From the NCBI GenBank assembly GCA_012064385.1, contig QRDG01000395.1, forward strand, positions 124,001 through 188,000: a stretch of 64,000 nucleotides of DNA. The letters are read 5' to 3'. The notes under the pieces are model-generated. The model was not told the origin of the DNA, did not search any database, and worked only from the letters and a program-made list of their open reading frames with translations. Shown one piece after another: positions 10,721-19,615 of this stretch; positions within the stretch are counted from its first letter, which is position 1; each line of letters opens with the position of its first letter. This DNA comes from Puccinellia tenuiflora (lineage: Eukaryota > Streptophyta > Magnoliopsida > Poales > Poaceae). The translations under genes were made by a program, and so were the position numbers.

Positions 10721-11134
10721 AACTTGCTGCACGGCTTCACATGGAGGCTTCCGCACGGTGTGACCAAGGAAGAGATGAGCATGGAGGAGATCTATGGACT
10801 GTCCGTGACGCGCAAGTTCCCGTTGGAGGCCCTAGTGGAGCCCAAGCTCCTAGCTCACCTCTACGTATAGACTTGATGCGGATCACGCGATCGACCTTGT
10901 GTTCAGTGATTATCGCAACTTGTCTTGTTATGTATATATTTTTCTATATTTTAAGCTTGTCTTGTGTCGTATGTTGCTTAGAGTCAGCACACATTCATAT
11001 TTCTTGTTGATGTATCTAGATATCATATTATTAATTTTTAGTTTGTTATAATCTTGTCATTCTGTTAAGTTTTATTATTCTTTTGGTGTTTCTCATGTGA
11101 ATGTGATAATTTTATCATTGACTAAATTTTATCA

Positions 11135-11380
11135 GCTATGAGCAAGAGGTTGATGATGAGTTCAGCCTATTGTAGTGGTGGCATGACCACAAGCTTAGAT
11201 ATCCCGTACTTTCTATATTACAACATGATGTGTTATCAACATGCGTCAATGATATCATCGGAGTCTGCTTTTAGTCTAGCTAGAAAAATGCTTGAGGAGA
11301 GAAGAACCAGTCTTACCCCAGATATGGTGAGAACAATAATGACCGTAAAAAATAGGGAATTAGCCATACCAATTTACGTA
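11135..11380 (+). pseudogene. hAT transposase fragment (C-terminal dimerisation domain)
   Basis: Translation gives WWHDHKLRYPVLSIL in one frame and then SSESAFSLARKMLEERR and TSLTPDMV in the next, the signature of the hAT dimerisation domain (PF05699). One in-frame stop and one frameshift lie between or before these. Only about 80 codons remain, with no N-terminal zinc finger or catalytic core nearby. Between the P450 stop and this fragment (10871-11134) is AT-rich sequence with no feature. Confidence 0.85.
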
Positions 11381-11690
11381 TCCTTTTGTAAATTTCTTTT
11401 TCCTTTTGTAACTTAGAGGAAGCTTTACTATTTTTCATTACAAGGGATGGAAGATTCCAATAAGGAAACTACTAACAAAACTCAGTATTTATCGAACATG
11501 ACACTTTGTCTCATTTTTAGATTTTCTATCTGAAATTTCCAGATTTTTCTGAATTTTTGGAAATGTACGACCAAAAAGGCCATGCGGGTCTCGGGCCCAC
11601 TAGACCACCACATCCTTCCAGAAACACCTACGCCACGCCACTCCACTCTCCCACTCCCACTCCCACTTGTGTAAATCTGTCCTCGTCCAG
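11381..11690. other. Non-coding stretch, nothing recognised
   Basis: AT-rich, then mixed sequence with a short CCCACTCC simple repeat near 11645-11665. No ORF, terminal repeat or RNA motif is supported. Confidence 0.4.
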
Positions 11691-11880
11691 TTTTTTTTTT
11701 TGATAAAGGGCTTTATTACTTCAAAGTTTAAGCATTACACCTGGACTCTGCATATCAAGATGCACACAGCCGACAAGTCATCGATCAAAGCATAAAGGGA
11801 TACATTTTTATCGTTAAAACCTTGTCATTTATACAAAGCCAGAATGACCAAATTACGGTTATCGATCCCACCCTAATAAT
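11691..11880 (-). mobile_element. 3' end of a minus-strand poly(A) retroelement (LINE-like)
   Basis: A run of 11 T at 11691-11701 is followed by GATAAAGGGCTTTATT, which on the minus strand reads AATAAAGCCCTTTATC and then poly(A): a polyadenylation signal and tail. No coding sequence remains and no target duplication was found, so the length and class are uncertain. Confidence 0.55.
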
Positions 11881-12059
11881 AGTTCGGGGGGCGCGGCCGT
11901 GGTGGCGGTGGTGTCGCGCTCGGTGGAGGTGGCCATGGCGAAGCTCGGGGAGGTGATGTCGCGCCGGTGGAGGTGGCCATGTCGGACCAGAGGCTGGCCA
12001 ATATCGACGTCCTCTTCGCCACCCAGTCCTGTTATTTTATGGTGATCTAAATTTATATA

Positions 12060-12381
12060 AAGGGCAGCAGGGTTCTGACGGAGCGAGCGAGGCCTCACCG
12101 GGAGGCTGGCCGAGTTGGAGTTGGATTCACCCTTGCCGACCTAGTTATGTCAGGACCGCCTATAAATACCTCTTGTAATCCGCCGCACGGGATAAGCCAC
12201 ATATTGTAAATGCCGGCGCGTTTGTAACCTCACCCAAAATAGTGAAGTATTGCTGGCTGGCGCCCATGGTTTTTTCTCTTCCTTGTTGGAAGGGTTTTCC
12301 ACGTTAAAATCTCGTGTCCCTGTTGGTTTGATCTTTTTTAATTTCGTCGTTGTTTTGCTATCGCTTGTAACAAGTCCGGCC
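12060..12381 (+). other. LTR-like fragment (TATA and U5-type sequence)
   Basis: It contains CCTATAAATACCTC at about 12160 and then a stretch typical of copia R-U5 regions (GGGTTTTCCACGTTAAAA, CTCGTGTCCCTG). It abuts the next LTR at 12382. There is no partner LTR, primer site or duplication, so this may be a degraded solo LTR. The GC-rich piece before it (11881-12059) is unassigned. Confidence 0.4.
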
Positions 12382-12695
12382 TGTTAGCCAATAAACCGTG
12401 TCAGTCGTGTGTGCGTGTGGTAGTTAGCTAGAGTAGTAGGGGGCAGCATGGCGATCTGTTGGAGTTGGCCGAGTCGTGCGCTGTGTGACGCGCATGGCGG
12501 GCGAGCGAGTGGATCGCAAGATCGTGGGCGAGTGGAGCGAGGATGTGCGTGCGTGCTCTATGTATAAAACCCCACCCCGTGTACTACTTGTAGATGAGCT
12601 GAAGAGGAATAAGAGTAGGGCGTCTGTGCGCCCATGGCGGCGTTCGTTCATGCGAGTGAGGAAGAGGAAGGTGCAGCCGAGGTGCTGCACCAACA
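12382..12695 (+). repeat. 5' LTR (314 bp) of the small LTR element
   Basis: It starts TGTTAGCC and ends CAACA. A TATAAAA box lies at 12563-12569. It matches the truncated 3' copy at 13425-13620 with only a few differences. Confidence 0.88.
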
Positions 12696-13424
12696 TTTGG
12701 TATCAGAGCCTCGCGGCTCGGGGCTTTGGTGCGGCGAGTCAGCGATGAGCACGGCGGCGGCCGCGGCCATGGCTCGTTGTGACGTCGTTCGTGTGGTGGA
12801 TGCAGAGGCGCGGCGACGACATGTAGCGGCGTCCGGGAAGGTCGTGTCCGAATGCGGCCGGAACGTCCGGCGTGTGTCGCCGGCGGAGGAGCTCGGCGTT
12901 TGTCGCCCGAGGTGAAGGAGGACCGGCATGTGTGCGCTAGGTCGAGTCCATGACGGTGGTGACCGGCGTATGTGCGTCAGGTCGAGTCCGTGGCGGCGTC
13001 GTACGTGCGAAGGCCGCGTAGGCGATGCGCGGCTGCACGGTGAGAAAGCCGTGGAGGTCCGGCGTGGTGCAGCGTGCACACAGCGGCGTGGCGGCATGGA
13101 GGTACTGTGTTGCGGCTGAGGTCGCAGCGGTGCAGTGCAACGGCCGAGGAGCGGCGACCGTGGAGGCGCAGCTGTGCGTACGAGCGCGCGGTTGACTTCG
13201 GGAGGAGGCGTATGTCGCCGTTGTGCTCGAGTTCGGCTACATCCTTCCGGCGTTTGTCGTTGGAGGCTGCTCGGCGTCTGTCACCGGAGCCGGAGAAGAC
13301 GGCGTCTGTCGCCACAGACGAATATGGAGCGTTCCCTGCAGCAGTCGACAAGGAGCCGACATCTTGTACGTCAGGATGAGCGGCGACGTCGTGGTTTAGG
13401 GAGAGTCACGGTTTAGGGAGAGAT

Positions 13425-13620
13425 TGTTAGCCAATAAACCGTGTCAGTCGTGTGTGCGTGTGGTAGTTAGTTAGAGTAGTAGGGGCAGCATGGCGATCTG
13501 TTGGAGCTGGCCGAGTCGTGCGATGTGTGACGCGCATGGCGGGCGAGCGAGTGGATCGCAAGATCGTGGGCGAGTGGAGCGAGGATGTGCGTGCGTGCTC
13601 TATGTATAAAACCCCACCCC
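13425..13620 (+). repeat. 3' LTR, truncated (196 of 314 bp)
   Basis: It starts TGTTAGCC after the polypurine tract and is collinear with the 5' LTR to just past the TATAAAA at 13605-13611. It is cut at a C run (CCCCACCCC) and continues as unrelated repeat sequence. Confidence 0.88.
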
Positions 13621-14640
13621 CGTAAACCCTAACGATAAACCTAAACCTAACTGTAACTTCGATCCAACAAAAACCGTCAAAGATCTCTAAAGAAAGTATA
13701 CATTTTGTATCTAAAAGTGATTTTTTCAAAAAATCATGACCAAACTATGCGGCACTCGTAGTTCAAATCAGACCCACTTCCAGCGAAATCTTCAGGAACT
13801 TATCTGAAATGTTTGAAATAACTAAGTATGTTTTTATATCCAAACTCAACGTTAAATTTACTTATAAGATGGTCTAATATTTTCTATCTATTTAGATGTT
13901 GCTCTTTCGGTGAGCCATTTTGGTAGCTGCTTCACAAAAAAGCCTGTTTTGACACTAAAAAAAATGAAAAATGGGTTTTTTATTCAACGAAAACCCTAAA
14001 CTCCTTAGTTAATACTATTTTACAACCAAGATACACCAGTGTGTCAAATATTGACTCGTTCCGACATTTTTTGTTATGTTAAATGTCATACCCTAACTCA
14101 TTTCAGTCGAAAACCATATATCTTTATACCTCGTAACTCATTTCTGTGAAAGTTTTTTTATGAAAACCTCCATAACTGATGTTTATAATTTTTTTTCAGG
14201 TGGTAGGTCACATAAAAGGATGCAATGTGAAGGTTTTCCATTTTTTTTTTTTGAATTAGTTATGTCTAACCCTAGCCCGAAACCGAGACCGTAAACCCTA
14301 ACGATAAACGTAAACCTAACCGTAACTTCGATCCAGCAAAAACCGTCAAAGATCTCTAAAGAAAGTATACACTGTGGATCTAAAAGTGATTTTTGCAAAA
14401 AATCATGAGCAAACTATGCGACACTCGTAGTTCAAATCAGACACACTCCCAGCGAAATCGGCAGGAACTTATCTGAAATGTTTGTAATACCTAAGTATGT
14501 TTTTATATCCAAACCCAGGGTTTAATGAACTTATAAGGTGGTATACTATTTTCTACCTATTTGATGTTCCTCTTTCGGTGAGCCGTTTTGGTAGCTGCTT
14601 CACAAAAAAAAACCTGTTTTGACACTAAAAAATTAAAAAT
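13621..14640. repeat. Long-period tandem repeat, 669 bp, about 1.5 copies
   Basis: A unit starting CGTAAACCCTAACGATAAAC at 13621 recurs at 14290 and both copies share the following ~350 bp (CAAAGATCTCTAAAGAAAG, AATCATGA, TCGTAGTTCAAATCAGA, CTGTTTTGACAC). It includes short telomere-like AAACCCTAA patches. No coding. The second copy diverges near 14640. It begins exactly where the LTR is cut. Confidence 0.85.
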
Positions 14641-15020
14641 GGATTTCATTTTTTGAGTATTTTCCCAATTACCTATAACTATCAAGGTTTTTGTGATGCA
14701 AAAGATGATATGGATGAAATATTTGAATTCCTCTCATTTTTCTAATCGATTTAGGTATTTAATTTGTCAAATTTCGATTTACGAATCTAAAGATATGAAT
14801 TATTCCATATTAAATATAAAAAGGAAAATAATAAAGTAAAATTTATTTTATTATTATTTATTCGAAATATACTATTACATAATCATTGTTACTTTAATAA
14901 AACAAATCTTTAAAATTTAAACAACGAAAAGTGTAACATCATAACCGAGCAGTTAATATGATTGATAGGGTACTAATATCAGTAAGTTCTAATTTCTCAT
15001 TTGGAAGCTAGTTTGGAGGA
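14641..15020. other. AT-rich non-coding stretch
   Basis: Very AT-rich, with no ORF or repeat end that I can support. Confidence 0.4.
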
Positions 15021-15026
15021 AATCAA

Positions 15027-15082
15027 AAGTTAAGCGTGCTTGGACTGGAGTAATCTGAAAATGGGTGACCGAACGGGAAGTT
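15027..15082 (+). other. 5S rRNA-like internal-promoter patch
   Basis: The stretch contains AAGTTAAGCGTGCTTGG, GGAGTAAT, ATGGGTGACC and GGGAAGT in the order and approximate spacing of the 5S rRNA internal control region (A box, intermediate element, C box). The rest of a 5S gene is absent, so it is not a functional 5S gene. Similar patches occur in Cassandra-type TRIM LTRs and in some plant transposons; no LTR ends are visible here. Confidence 0.6.
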
Positions 15083-15171
15083 TGACCAGGGTAAGTACTT
15101 TGACATATAATTAAGTGTGTAATTAAGGATTAAGTATGTGACTAAGTTGAAAATTTTGAAATATAAATAAA

Positions 15172-15520
15172 AGAATTAAAAAAGTTCAAAAAAAATTCAA
15201 AAAATAAAAATAATCGGCACTCAGAGGACGACGGCATTGCCGTCGGCGTATGGTGCGCTGACGGAAACGGTCGGATGCCAAGAATTAAAAAAGTTCAAAA
15301 ATAATTAAAAAAAATTCAAAAATAAAAATAATCGGCACTCAGATGCCGACGGCACGTATGGTGCATTGACGGAAACGGTCGGATGCCGTCTTGTGTGGCC
15401 CACACCACGTACGCCGACGGGGTTCGGATACGCCGACGGCGGAAGTGGTACGCCGACGGGAAGACGCCGACGGCTTTTTGTTATAAGCCGACAAGCCGTC
15501 GGCGTCTCGTGCGTTTCCCG
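15172..15520. repeat. ~120-bp tandem duplication and GCCGACGGC palindrome cluster
   Basis: AAGAATTAAAAAAGTTCAAA and the following ATAATCGGCACTCAGA occur twice, with the later parts GGTGC.CTGACGGAAACGGTCG also duplicated (about 15172-15280 and 15281-15390). From 15400 to 15510 the motif GCCGACGG / CCGTCGGC recurs at least six times in both orientations. This resembles the subterminal zone of a CACTA-type element, but no CACTA terminus was found. Confidence 0.65.
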
Positions 15521-15611
15521 TTGTGACACGTGAGTGGCCGGTTTTGCTGATGTATCGTCTAGCAATCAAAATTACAGTAATCGTGCTCGATATTCGAGGT
15601 AATGGCTGCGG

Positions 15612-16142
15612 TTGCTATGGCGGTGCCAAACCCCCGCAATCTTGCCCGACCAGGGGGGCCTGATCATGCTCATGTTCATGGCCAATGCATGCAAATATGT
15701 GAGGGCCAAGGAGGGTTTTTATGGTAATTGTGTCACCATACACCTTGTCACGGCGACAAGTGAAATGGTGGCAAACGGGAACATCATAGACCTTGTGAAG
15801 ATGATCCAGCATGCCAATGGCGAGGTGACTAACCATTCAAGAATGGACGAGCTGCAGGAACAGTTAACTGGATACAATCTCCTTGGTCTGCCATCCTAAC
15901 AAACCTTCGGTGGCGCAGGGTTTGATTTTGACCAGGGTGGCCCTGCAAGGTTGACGAGCTACGAGCAAGACAGGGTTGGCCTGCCCTTCTGTGCGGTATG
16001 TTTGCCATGCGAGGATGACCACAACGTGATGGCCAGATGCGTGAGGGAGGAGCACGCCGACACCTTCCTCCAAGAAATATCGAATATACAGCTCGATCGA
16101 TCCTATACAAGAGGATTTCTGATCCATCCAATTAAGCCCTAG
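15612..16142 (+). pseudogene. BAHD acyltransferase pseudogene, C-terminal part
   Basis: BAHD enzymes transfer acyl groups from CoA to alcohols or amines in plant secondary metabolism. The open stretch 15612-15899 reads GFYGNCVTIHLVTA, a conserved BAHD segment, and ends in an early TAA. After a short gap the next frame (about 15900-16142) reads PARLTSYEQDRVGLPFCAVC and then HNVMARCVREEHAD, the usual C-terminus. The structural DFGWG motif is replaced by DFDQGG. The N-terminal half with the HxxxD active site is absent; the sequence starts directly after the GCCGACGGC repeat region. Clearly non-functional. Confidence 0.87.
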
Positions 16143-17536
16143 ACATCAATAAAACAGCTATCGGTGGATGGTGTTTTGTTTTGCGATACATATGAGTTTG
16201 TATGGAATAATGTTGTCACCCTAGCTAGTCATCAAACTGTACGCCTCACGCATACACCGTGTATCGAATTTACTATTTTATTTTGTAAATTCAGGGTACC
16301 TGTAATTTGCATCAAATTTCCGTAATCATGCATATATATGTTTCGAATCCAATCGAGTGAAATGTTGGTATTTACACAAGTAAAGGGGGCCATGACGTGG
16401 CACGACAAAGGGCCATTGAAGCATTGCATACTCAATTATATATGGAGTAATGTGTTACACGTACGACACATTTGTATGAAGATTTGGTGCCACACCACAC
16501 ATGTTAGAAGGTGGGCCACGCAAGTGAAAGTTAGGTCACAGTCTTTTCGTACAAAGGTCGTTCGTTGTTTATGACACGACATACTCTATTATTGAATAAG
16601 TCAATCTGCATCTACACCTCTCGCCACCTTATTCAATTTGAGTGTGATTGTTCAGCCGCAAAGTGGTCCACATTTGCAATAGATATACTAAATGTATCCA
16701 AGCTGTTAAGAAGTGAAAGCTTAAACCCTGACCTATTTTAATCGATAGATAAAACAAACCACGCGCAAATAAATTGGTCCGGTAAACAAAAAAAATTGAA
16801 ACTTTTTGAACTCGTTACTAATTTCTTTGCCAAATAAATACTTTTCGGATTCAATAAATCTTGGATCTCATAGGAGAAAAGCCTACATACTTCAATCCAG
16901 TCGACCCAACTCAACTTCTGCCAAATAAGATATTGCCGGGTCATCCTCCAACTCTTTTGCCGCCTCTGTTGACCCGGATGACTGCCCTCGTGAATCATCT
17001 GCTTCCATCTTATCGGCCCATAAAGAATAAGTGATAGCCAGCACAGCAGCTGGCTCTACTTCACACTCCATATTGTTTGGCATGGATGCCATGTGAATTG
17101 TCGGCTCGGCTGGCTTGATCGGCTTGACAAATACGTGTCAGCGCTCGGATCAAGATTTGTTTATTTATTCTAGTTTAATGATTGTCCTCTGTTGGATTTA
17201 AATATTGGTTTACACCGATCGGTTATTGCCTTGGAATACTGATTGTCAAAGATTGGTTTATTTTGCTGACAATCAATTGTTTTCATATTTAATATATATA
17301 TGAGTTGATTGGATTCTGATAGCTACCAAGCTGGCCGTCTCCATGTAGAAACTCCTTGATCGCTTCCGTGTAGAATTTTTGAGAGGTGAATAAGTTTGGA
17401 TTTGTATCACTATCGGAGCTGATCGTCTTACACTATGAAAACTTCTGAGAGATAGATTATTTGGATTCGGACCGTTGTTTAGCTGATCGTTTCGGTAAAG
17501 AATTTCAGGGTTGTAGAACCTTGATAAGTTGGTCTT
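16143..17536. other. Intergenic stretch between the BAHD pseudogene and the copia LTR
   Basis: It has no supported gene. It includes a segment repeated near 59 kb (16534-16705) and short minus-strand frames at 16738-17092 whose translations (for example an acidic 66-residue peptide) show no domain I know. 17140-17536 is AT-rich with CGATCGG-like repeated patches. It may hold eroded retrotransposon sequence. Confidence 0.4.
16534..16705 (+). repeat. Dispersed repeat, copy 1
   Basis: Shares GGTCACAGTCTT, CATACTCTATTATTGAATAA, CAGCCGCAAAGTGGTCCA and GTATCCAAGCTG, in the same order and strand, with 58957-59143. Neither copy has visible terminal repeats or coding potential. Confidence 0.85.
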
Positions 17537-17678
17537 TGTTGGGTATCCTCCTCATGTGGGCTGTGAGGAGATGACCATTTGAAGCCTTTCAGGCGGCCCA
17601 AACAGGTGCAGAAGCCCACTACCCATTAGGGTTATGACTCAGGATCATTTTGAACTTTGCACATGATGGATGGGGGAT
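17537..17678 (+). repeat. 5' LTR of the outer copia, first piece
   Basis: It begins TGTTGGGTATCC, the mirror image of the LTR end CCCAACA at 45464, and runs to the GAT duplication at 17676-17678. Assigned because the two sides of the 25.5-kb CACTA must have been contiguous before its insertion. Confidence 0.75.
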
Positions 17679-17694
17679 CACTACATCACATCCT

Positions 17695-18035
17695 AAAATT
17701 AGAGGCGGTTGAAAGTGCCTCCAATTCTTCTAAAACTGCCTCTAAATAGTTTTGGAGACACTTTTCAATGTGTTGGATTTGTTTGTGTAGGGAATTCTAT
17801 TTTGAGGCACTTTTGGATAGTGCCTCCATTTGTAATTGCCAACACTTTCATTAGTGCCACCAATTGCAATTTGAGGCACTATTGGATAATGCCTCCATTT
17901 GCAACTGGAGGCACTTTTTAATAGTGCCTCCATTTACAATTGGAGGCACTTTTCAATAGTGCCTCCATTTGTAATTGGAGGCACTTTTCAATAGTGCCTC
18001 TAATTGTAATTGGAGGCACTTTCATGAAATACCAT
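17695..18035. repeat. Left subterminal repeats of the 25.5-kb CACTA
   Basis: About eight GAGGCACTTTT..ATAGTGCCTCC units occur as head-to-head pairs separated by TTTGTAATTG-like spacers. The same GAGGCACTTTT/AGTGCCTC motif fills the right end. Confidence 0.9.
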
Positions 18036-18245
18036 CATTTCAAAAACTAGAGTCACTTTCAGACAGATAATTAGACAATATAACCAGATACTACAGTAGA
18101 TAAATTCACATATAGACTCATATATTGCATATTGAACAATCTTGCTGGGTAACATGACAAATTCTCACAATACATAAATGAATATTGTTTATCATAACTT
18201 ATGTGAATCATAACTCTACTAGGTTGAAGACTTCGGCCACCTGTA

Positions 18246-18719
18246 CTAGGTTGAAGACTTCGGCCACCTGTACTCTAGCAGCTCCTCTAGGATGCTGATC
18301 TTCTGTGGGCATGGAATGAGGTACAGCTCGTTTGTGATAGGCTCAGTTTCCTTGTCGCAGCTGCCACCTGAATTCCATTGACTCCCAATGCACAACACAA
18401 ATATACAGAGACATTTCCAAACATCAGTTATTCTGATAATGCTACGTCACGACAAACTTAACTTTAAGTAGCACATTTGATATTGGAACAGTAAGAGACA
18501 CTTGAAAATTTGAAATGCAGAGCACATGAAATGCACATCTTTATTGAATCAGACACTGCCAATAACGACAAGACTGAGTTAACACTATGCACACAGTAAA
18601 GTACCAAAGGCATTCTCTTCGGCCTGAAATTCTACATAAGTATATCAAAATAAATATTAGGGAGACCTGCTTACCCGAGCTGAAGGGAAGTTGGCTGCAT
18701 CGGATGGGAGTTATACTGC
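18246..18719 (-). pseudogene. 3' exons of an unidentified antisense gene inside the CACTA
   Basis: On the minus strand, 18246-18367 is open for 40 codons ending in TAG (contains NELYLIPCPQKISILEELL) and is preceded by an acceptor-like CAG. Upstream, sequence from 18719 to 18675 ends in a good donor (GTAAGC at 18669-18674) and joins in phase. The gypsy element interrupts the exon at 18720. The composition and splice signals look like a real gene but I do not recognise the protein. The part from 18376 to 18668 would be intron. Upstream exons may be those in 39121-42317. Confidence 0.4.
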
Positions 18720-19228
18720 TGTCGTGGTATTGTCGAATCTAGCCGCGGCAGGGGTGCCATCGAGCTAGGTAGAGAGAGGGGTTTTGGAGTCGTGGGGTGA
18801 TCCGGCGACATAGAGGCGAGTTTACCCAGCTTCGGATCTCACGTCGGTGGCGAGATCCTACGTGCTGCTATAATTCACTATAAGGCAATATCGCCGAGTT
18901 ACAGTGGATTGAGGTTGAGATTGTACGTGCCCTTAGGCGTCCCAGGGGCCGGCTTATAAAGGCGTCCAGACCCTGGGCTTACAGGAGGAAACCTAACCGA
19001 CTAAGAACTGAGTCCTACTCTAACCCGGCTTGGGGCTTGCCTTGTGGGCTAAGTCTTCTGCAATGCGGGCCGGCTTCTAGAGTCTTCCCTTAGCCGGATG
19101 GGCCTCCCGTGCTTCAGCATACTGGGCCGCCCGGTAAGCCGGATTCGGCTTACCACCACTTTGGGCCACCCTGGTCTGCTGGCTTTTAATCTTCTCTGTG
19201 AGGACCCCTGTTCGGCATAACCCCAACA
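18720..19228 (-). repeat. 3' LTR of the gypsy element (509 bp)
   Basis: On the minus strand it starts TGTTGGGGTTATGCC and ends ACCACGACA. The polypurine-type tract CCGGGGGCTAC (minus strand) lies directly upstream at 19229-19239. Confidence 0.9.
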
Positions 19229-19615
19229 GTAGCCCCCGGAAAGCTTCAAGTACTTCAGCGGCTGGCTTCAATCTTCCGGCAATTTGCTGTCCGGGAAATT
19301 CATCGTCCGTCTTCAGTCTTGGAGCATTCCCAGAACCCTGAAACCATGTCGAACAGCTTTGTCGAATTTAACTGCGTCGGCTTATATATGCCGAAAAGTA
19401 TTTGAGCGTGTAACGACACGCGTCCGCCGATTTGATGGTTGTGTCAGACCCGGACGTGTGAGTGGAGGAGCATCTTTTGAATGCAGGGGCTAACTTCCGT
19501 TTTTCCCGCGCTGGAACCGAGGCGTCGGAGAGAAGGAACCGTCACCAACGGCTTGATCCGAGACACGTGGCGAGAGACCCGGCCGAGGACCGTTGCACGC
19601 ATCTCAGCGCAGGGC

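Larger units (their letters stand above)
8476..10870 (+). pseudogene. Cytochrome P450 pseudogene (CYP71 clan, A-type), split by insertions
   Basis: Remnant of an ER-bound monooxygenase. The end of exon 1 (8476-8566) is followed by an intron (GT at 8567, CAG at 8642-8644). Exon 2 resumes at 8645 with the I-helix AGGTESS and runs to the K-helix ETMRL. It is cut by the Mutator-like element (8847-10053), resumes with PERF-region sequence (DPELWDAPEEF), keeps GRRMCPGYS of the haem loop, is cut again by a retro-insertion (10276-10720), and ends at 10739-10870 with a TAG stop. Lesions: a shift and stop in exon 1, an in-frame stop after 10125, and a loss of roughly ten codons just before the haem cysteine, removing the Phe side of the loop. 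The N-terminal half would lie left of the CACTA, outside the window. Overall pattern is closest to CYP92/CYP71-type grass P450s; the subfamily is not certain. Confidence 0.9.
12382..13620 (+). mobile_element. Small non-autonomous LTR retrotransposon with truncated 3' LTR
   Basis: Two matching LTRs (12382-12695 and 13425-13620) flank a 729-bp internal region. A primer site TGGTATCAGAGCC (initiator Met tRNA type, usual in copia) starts at 12698, and a polypurine tract TTTAGGGAGAGA lies just before 13425. The interior is GC-rich with repeated GGCGT.TGTCGCC patterns and codes for no gag or pol, so it needs proteins from elsewhere. It is larger than a typical TRIM but of the same kind. The 3' LTR stops abruptly at 13620, where a satellite-like repeat begins, so no target duplication can be checked. 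Confidence 0.85.

Noticed and set aside
12634..13416. Possible gag-like gene inside the small LTR element
   Set aside because: Short overlapping frames on both strands with no gag, protease or RT motif.
13621..14640. Telomere array (AAACCCTAA patches)
   Set aside because: Only isolated copies inside a 669-bp unit; no run of telomere repeats.
15027..15082. A functional 5S rRNA gene
   Set aside because: Only the internal control region is similar; the 5' and 3' parts needed for 5S pairing are absent.
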